A stretch of 64,000 nucleotides of DNA. Origin: Heterodera schachtii (Eukaryota; Nematoda; Chromadorea; Rhabditida; Heteroderidae). The notes under the pieces were generated by a model that saw nothing but the letters and a program-made list of their open reading frames with translations, was not told the origin of the DNA and searched no databases. The position numbers and the translations under genes were made by a program. Location of the stretch: positions 1,491,558 to 1,555,557 of the forward strand of contig SIJG01000009.1 of NCBI GenBank assembly GCA_023374025.1, read 5' to 3'. Positions 59,900-64,000 of this stretch are shown here, in pieces (position 1 is the stretch's first letter; each line of letters opens with the position of its first letter).

Positions 59900-60112
59900 A
59901 ATTAAAAATAATTTTAAATATTACTATTCCACTGCCGGAGATAGCCGATTATATTCCCACGATAAATCTGTGAAAAGCAAAAACGAAAAAAGTAATTTGC
60001 CTATATGTCGCGCTTTATTTAGAAGGAAAAATATCAATAAATTTACCTCGAGTTTCAGCGGCAAAGAAAACATTTTGAGTATCAACGTCAATGTATTAAA
60101 TAAATTTAATTG
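59900..60112 (+). CDS. Coding island of uncertain strand
   Basis: On the plus strand 71 codons are open, including GDSRLYSHDKSVKSKNEKSN and LPICRALFRRKNINKFTSSF. On the minus strand the same DNA offers an ATG at 60073, donor GAG|GTAAAT (60045-60046), a 79-nt T-rich intron and a strong acceptor TTTTCACAG (59968-59976), then a short exon to TAA (59914-59916), giving a 26-residue peptide. The island is A-rich on the plus strand within a T-rich domain. I cannot settle the strand. Confidence 0.38.
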
Positions 60113-60114
60113 AA

Positions 60115-62010
60115 TTACGCTTTCTATTTGTTTATTTTATCTTTTTTTAAAATTATCTAGGCACGAAGAAAAGAATTTATAGCACTCTTTAGTACATTTA
60201 TTTGTTTAGTATAAATTTTGAAGCTTTTGGAAGACCACATAAAATAATTTTCTCAATATCTTGATCAGCTCACACGTGTAATGACAAAAAAGTAAAATTG
60301 ACCTGACAATTATCATGTTTGTTTTTAGTTTAATTTATTTGTATTATTTATATTTTATTTTTATTTATTTTTATTATATTAAGCTTATTTGACGTATTTC
60401 ATACTTTCAGTTTTATAATTTGTATTAGAATTTTTTACTATTTTTTCAACCTAAAATATATATTTAATTAAGAAAATAGATCTATTTATTATTTAATAAA
60501 ACAAATTTCATTTATATATTTTGTTTTCTTTATGTTGCTTTTTAATGTTATTTGATTACTGCAAATTCTATTATTTACTTCATCATGATTACGGCTCACA
60601 TCTTTTTTCGTGTTTTTTGCATTACTTATGAGTCATATAAAAAGAGTTTACATTATTTTTAAATAATTATGAATATATTTAATTTATAATATTTGTCAGA
60701 AAGAACAAATCAACCATTTTTTATCTTTTTACATTTTTTTTTCGTATTATGTTTGTTTTTATTTGAATTTATTATAATTAAATCTCTTTTAATAAAATGA
60801 TATTTTATTTTCGACATCTAAATCATTAAGTTTAATTTTTTACTGTTTAATATGTGATTATTAATAGTTTCATAATAAATAATTTTTTTAAATAATTTCC
60901 TTTATTTTCATTCAACAATGAAAAATTCATTTTAAAAATAAAAATAAGGATTTTAAATCTAAGTTTTTTTTTAATTTTTATTTTAATTCTTGATTTTCTT
61001 TATTCTCTCGCCGATCAGTCAGAGTCACTAAGGTTGTTTCATCTTCTGTCGCTTTCATTTAATTAATTTTTTATTAAAGCAAAAATTATAGATGTTCTAT
61101 TTATTCCATTTAATTGATTCGTTAATATTGCTAAATATATTTGTTTTATAGTTTTATTTAATTAATTACTAATAGTTTACAACATTTTTATTAGAATTTT
61201 CTATTAAAATTTTTTTATATTACCTTGAAATATAGTATTTCTGATTATAGCTGTAGATTGTTAATCTTTATATAAAATAGTAAATTTTATTTCTCCTATT
61301 AACTTTTAAAAATTTAAAAAGAATATTATTTTGGTATATTATTTTCTCTCAATTATTTATTATTAATATTTAACGCTCGGCTTTTGGAATTAGTTTCTTA
61401 CAGCTTCAGACATGAAGCCAGTTATTTTATTAAAATTATTTTATATTTCTTTAGTTGTTTTTTGGGGTATAGTTTTTTATACACTGAAATATTTTGTTTA
61501 ATTCTTCTTAAAAATATTAATTTTTTTTATTTTATAGTGCATTTGAATGTGAAGGGAACATTGTAATATATAAAATAAAATTTAATCGCTGCATTTTAAT
61601 AGTCGTCTCTTTGTTAATTGCTCTTAAAAACTTTTGATTACTCATTTTTATTCGTGTTAATTTGTTTTAAAAAAGTAGATGAATTTTTTATCATAACTCT
61701 AGTGGCGTATTCATCAAAACAATAATTGTAATTATTTCTTCCTCAATTTAATTTTTATTACATCGATTTATTTTTTTTAATCTATTAAAAAAATTTTCTG
61801 ATACAAGATTAAGTTTTGTTTTCTTTTATTATTAATGCTTAATAAATGCGTAATAAAATTTAATTTTTATTTTATTAATGAGATAAATGTTGGTCACTTT
61901 ATTTGAATCTGTTCTTTTTAATCAAAAATGCTTTTTATTATGCCTATTTGCTTCTAGATAGTAGTTGATGATTGAATTTTTACAATTGTTGTTTTAATTG
62001 TTATTACCAG
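60115..62010. other. T-rich desert
   Basis: No convincing gene. A short GC-richer patch at 61010-61050 follows CCGATCAG but is too short to judge. Confidence 0.4.
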
Positions 62011-62062
62011 GAAATGGACATGACTTTCCGGCCCCAACGAAAAATTTTTTAATCAATAATAG
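62011..62062 (+). CDS. Short internal exon candidate
   Basis: A 52-nt stretch between acceptor TTATTACCAG and donor AG|GTAATTTT, open in one frame (NGHDFPAPTKNFLINN). Both splice sites are good. It supports a plus-strand gene with long introns in this domain. Confidence 0.42.
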
Positions 62063-63858
62063 GTAATTTTTGCACCATTTTCTCTTAATTATCCAGAAAT
62101 TTAAACTTTGAACATTTGTTCGGCTTTTTTTTAGCATAGAAAGTTCAAATGTTTCTTCTTAATTTTTAGAACTTAATGACATTTATTTGTCAACAAGCAA
62201 AATGATTTTTCAGTTTTCTTTTCTTGTGATAAAGCTATTCACATAGTTAAACTCAAAGACATGCACCAAAAATTAAAAAGTCACAAGACACGTTTTTTCG
62301 TGCAATTGATAGTTTTGTTGCATAAATGTCTATTTTGAAAAATGTAAGTTATTGTTTTATGTTTGAGTTCGGGTCCGGGGTTCGAAATTAGGTGAAATGG
62401 ATGTTAGATTCCTATTTTTGTGAATTGTTAAAAATTTATGATCGGCACTACCACCCAGAAATGTTAAATATGCTTAATAATGGTTAAATGATTATTTTAA
62501 ATTTCAAAGTTCGGGCGATTTAATGGCTTTTTACACTTTGATTTTGTTTATTAAATAATTTTATTTGTTTAAATAACGACATCCATTTGTTTTTTAATTT
62601 TAATCTTTATTTCATTTAAATACCAATTTTATTTTTCTTTCCTTTTTTTAATATATGCGTTTTATCGTAAATATAATTAAACTTTCGTTACTTTATGTAT
62701 CCCATGTGCATTTATTTTTTTTAATAATCTGCCAATCTTGTGTATTTTAAAAATGTATGAATGAAAGAAATAAGTCATTTTTGGAATGGAGAGCATATTT
62801 TTAAATGATATAAAAAATGTCAAATATAATGAAGAAATTATTAATTTTTAAAATTAAATATGTAGATTAATCTTTTATGGCATATTTTGCAGAATAGTCG
62901 ATACTATCAAAATAAACAAATTATCATTTTAACTTATGTTTATATGAAATTGGGTTTCCGATTTGTCTCTTATTTATGTAATTTATGATACCATCTTTCA
63001 TAATAAATTTAATAAAAGTAGGATAGGCAACTTATCTATTGATATATATATATTTTTTATTTTTTCCTTTCTTTTGGTTCTTTTAATTTTTTTCTGTCTT
63101 TATCATTTTATTATTTTCAAAAAATCTTTAGATGTTTTTTTGTCTGCTCTACGTGTTTAAAGTGTCTTATAATAAAATTGTGTGCATGGGTACCTTTGCA
63201 CTTAAGGTTGCAAATTTTTCTTCAAGTATTCATAAAAATACAGAAAAAAATTTCAATCATTCTTTATCACATTAAAATGACATTATAGATAATCCGAATA
63301 ATTTTTTCGAATAAAATTATAAATATCTTGTATGAAAAAAAAACTTTGTTGATTTATTTTCAGGAAAACAATTTAAAGCTCAAAGCTCAGTTTATTTTCA
63401 ATAAGTCCTTCCCCGCTTTTCTTTTTTTACTTATGATTTGTTTAAACAAATAATTAGCTTCTGGTCCAGCCTTGATAAAAAACATACAGTGTTTGAATAT
63501 AATTTAAATAAATAAAACTTAAAAAATTGCATAAAAATAGAATTTTCACAAAAAATAAAAATTGAACATAAATATTTTTTATATTCTAAGTTTTCATGAA
63601 TTTAAAGGAAAGGAATCATCATTTTTGAAAAACATAGAAAAATCCCAAACCTTAAAACCTTGAAAACCTTTTTGTGACCCGCTGAAATTTTCAAATAAAA
63701 AGACATTTATAGGGTAATTTGTGGCACTTATCAAGAACATAACTATAATTTTTCAAAATACCAAGCTCCGAAAACGAAATGACTTTTTACTTAAAAGTTT
63801 CAGGGGGGCATAAAACATTTATTGGAAAATTCAATTAGTAAAAACATTAAAGAAAACA
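62063..63858. other. T-rich to mixed-composition DNA
   Basis: No further exon or repeat recognised. The frame at 62963-63160 is T-driven. From about 63180 the strand bias weakens. Confidence 0.4.
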
Positions 63859-64000
63859 TTTGAAATGCAGAGCGAAATGAAAATGGAATTAGTGGGGGGG
63901 GGGGGGGGGAGGTGGGCATTTGATGGAGAAATGAGAAATGCCAATGGTGTGGTGAAGGCAATGCCAATGATGCGAAAGAAGGCCCGCGTCGTTTTGTGTC
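63859..64000 (+). repeat. Dispersed repeat, runs off the window
   Basis: Member of the family at 18731-18834, with a G16 run at 63894-63909 inserted after GGAATTAGT and a GGCAATGCCAATGATGCG block that is shorter in the other copies. It ends at the window edge with CGCGTCGTTTTGTGTC. Confidence 0.6.

Overview
The window is nuclear DNA of a eukaryote, most likely a nematode. A copy of the nematode SL1 spliced leader (21 of 22 bases) lies at 1029-1050. Genes are split by very short introns, many of 43-53 nt, with GT-AG and some GC-AG borders. Intergenic DNA is roughly four-fifths A+T by eye and is full of small DNA transposons. A plant-parasitic tylenchid is possible (secreted cysteine-rich proteins, ATGCCA-rich repeats upstream of one gene), but this is inference and the species cannot be read from the sequence.

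Layout. 1-13.3 kb: A-rich desert with the SL1 relic, a Mutator-like element (4388-5145) and two weak minus-strand exon candidates near 6 kb. 13.4-25.0 kb: a near-identical tandem duplication of about 5.7 kb, each copy carrying a mariner-like MITE and two hAT-like MITEs. 25.4-28.9 kb: minus-strand coding candidates, a long-TIR element and tRNA-like relics. 30.7-32.4 kb: a GC-rich BEL/Pao gag fragment with a tandem array. 34.0-35.9 kb: a mariner-like and a hAT-like MITE. 39.1-40.5 kb: a second Mutator-like element with satellite-like arms and a 173-codon ORF. 40.5-47.3 kb: the gene-rich part, with a small membrane protein, a 174-aa protein (42567-43515) and an eight-exon secreted glycoprotein (43686-45515), all on the minus strand, plus a duplicated promoter and signal-peptide exon (46391-46740). 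47.7-48.6 kb: two more hAT-like elements. 48.6-64 kb: a T-rich domain with a young non-autonomous LTR retrotransposon (50253-53255) and plus-strand exons near 54-55, 58.4 and 62.0 kb.

The best-supported genes are reconstructed here from splice sites and conserved phase; single ORFs miss them. The most striking repeats are hAT-like MITEs with different ends, different subterminal arrays and perfect 8-bp target duplications that share one GC-rich core, and two Mutator-like elements whose arms are built from diverged versions of the same roughly 25-bp unit. Strand composition (A-rich, then T-rich from about 48.6 kb) follows gene orientation (minus, then plus).
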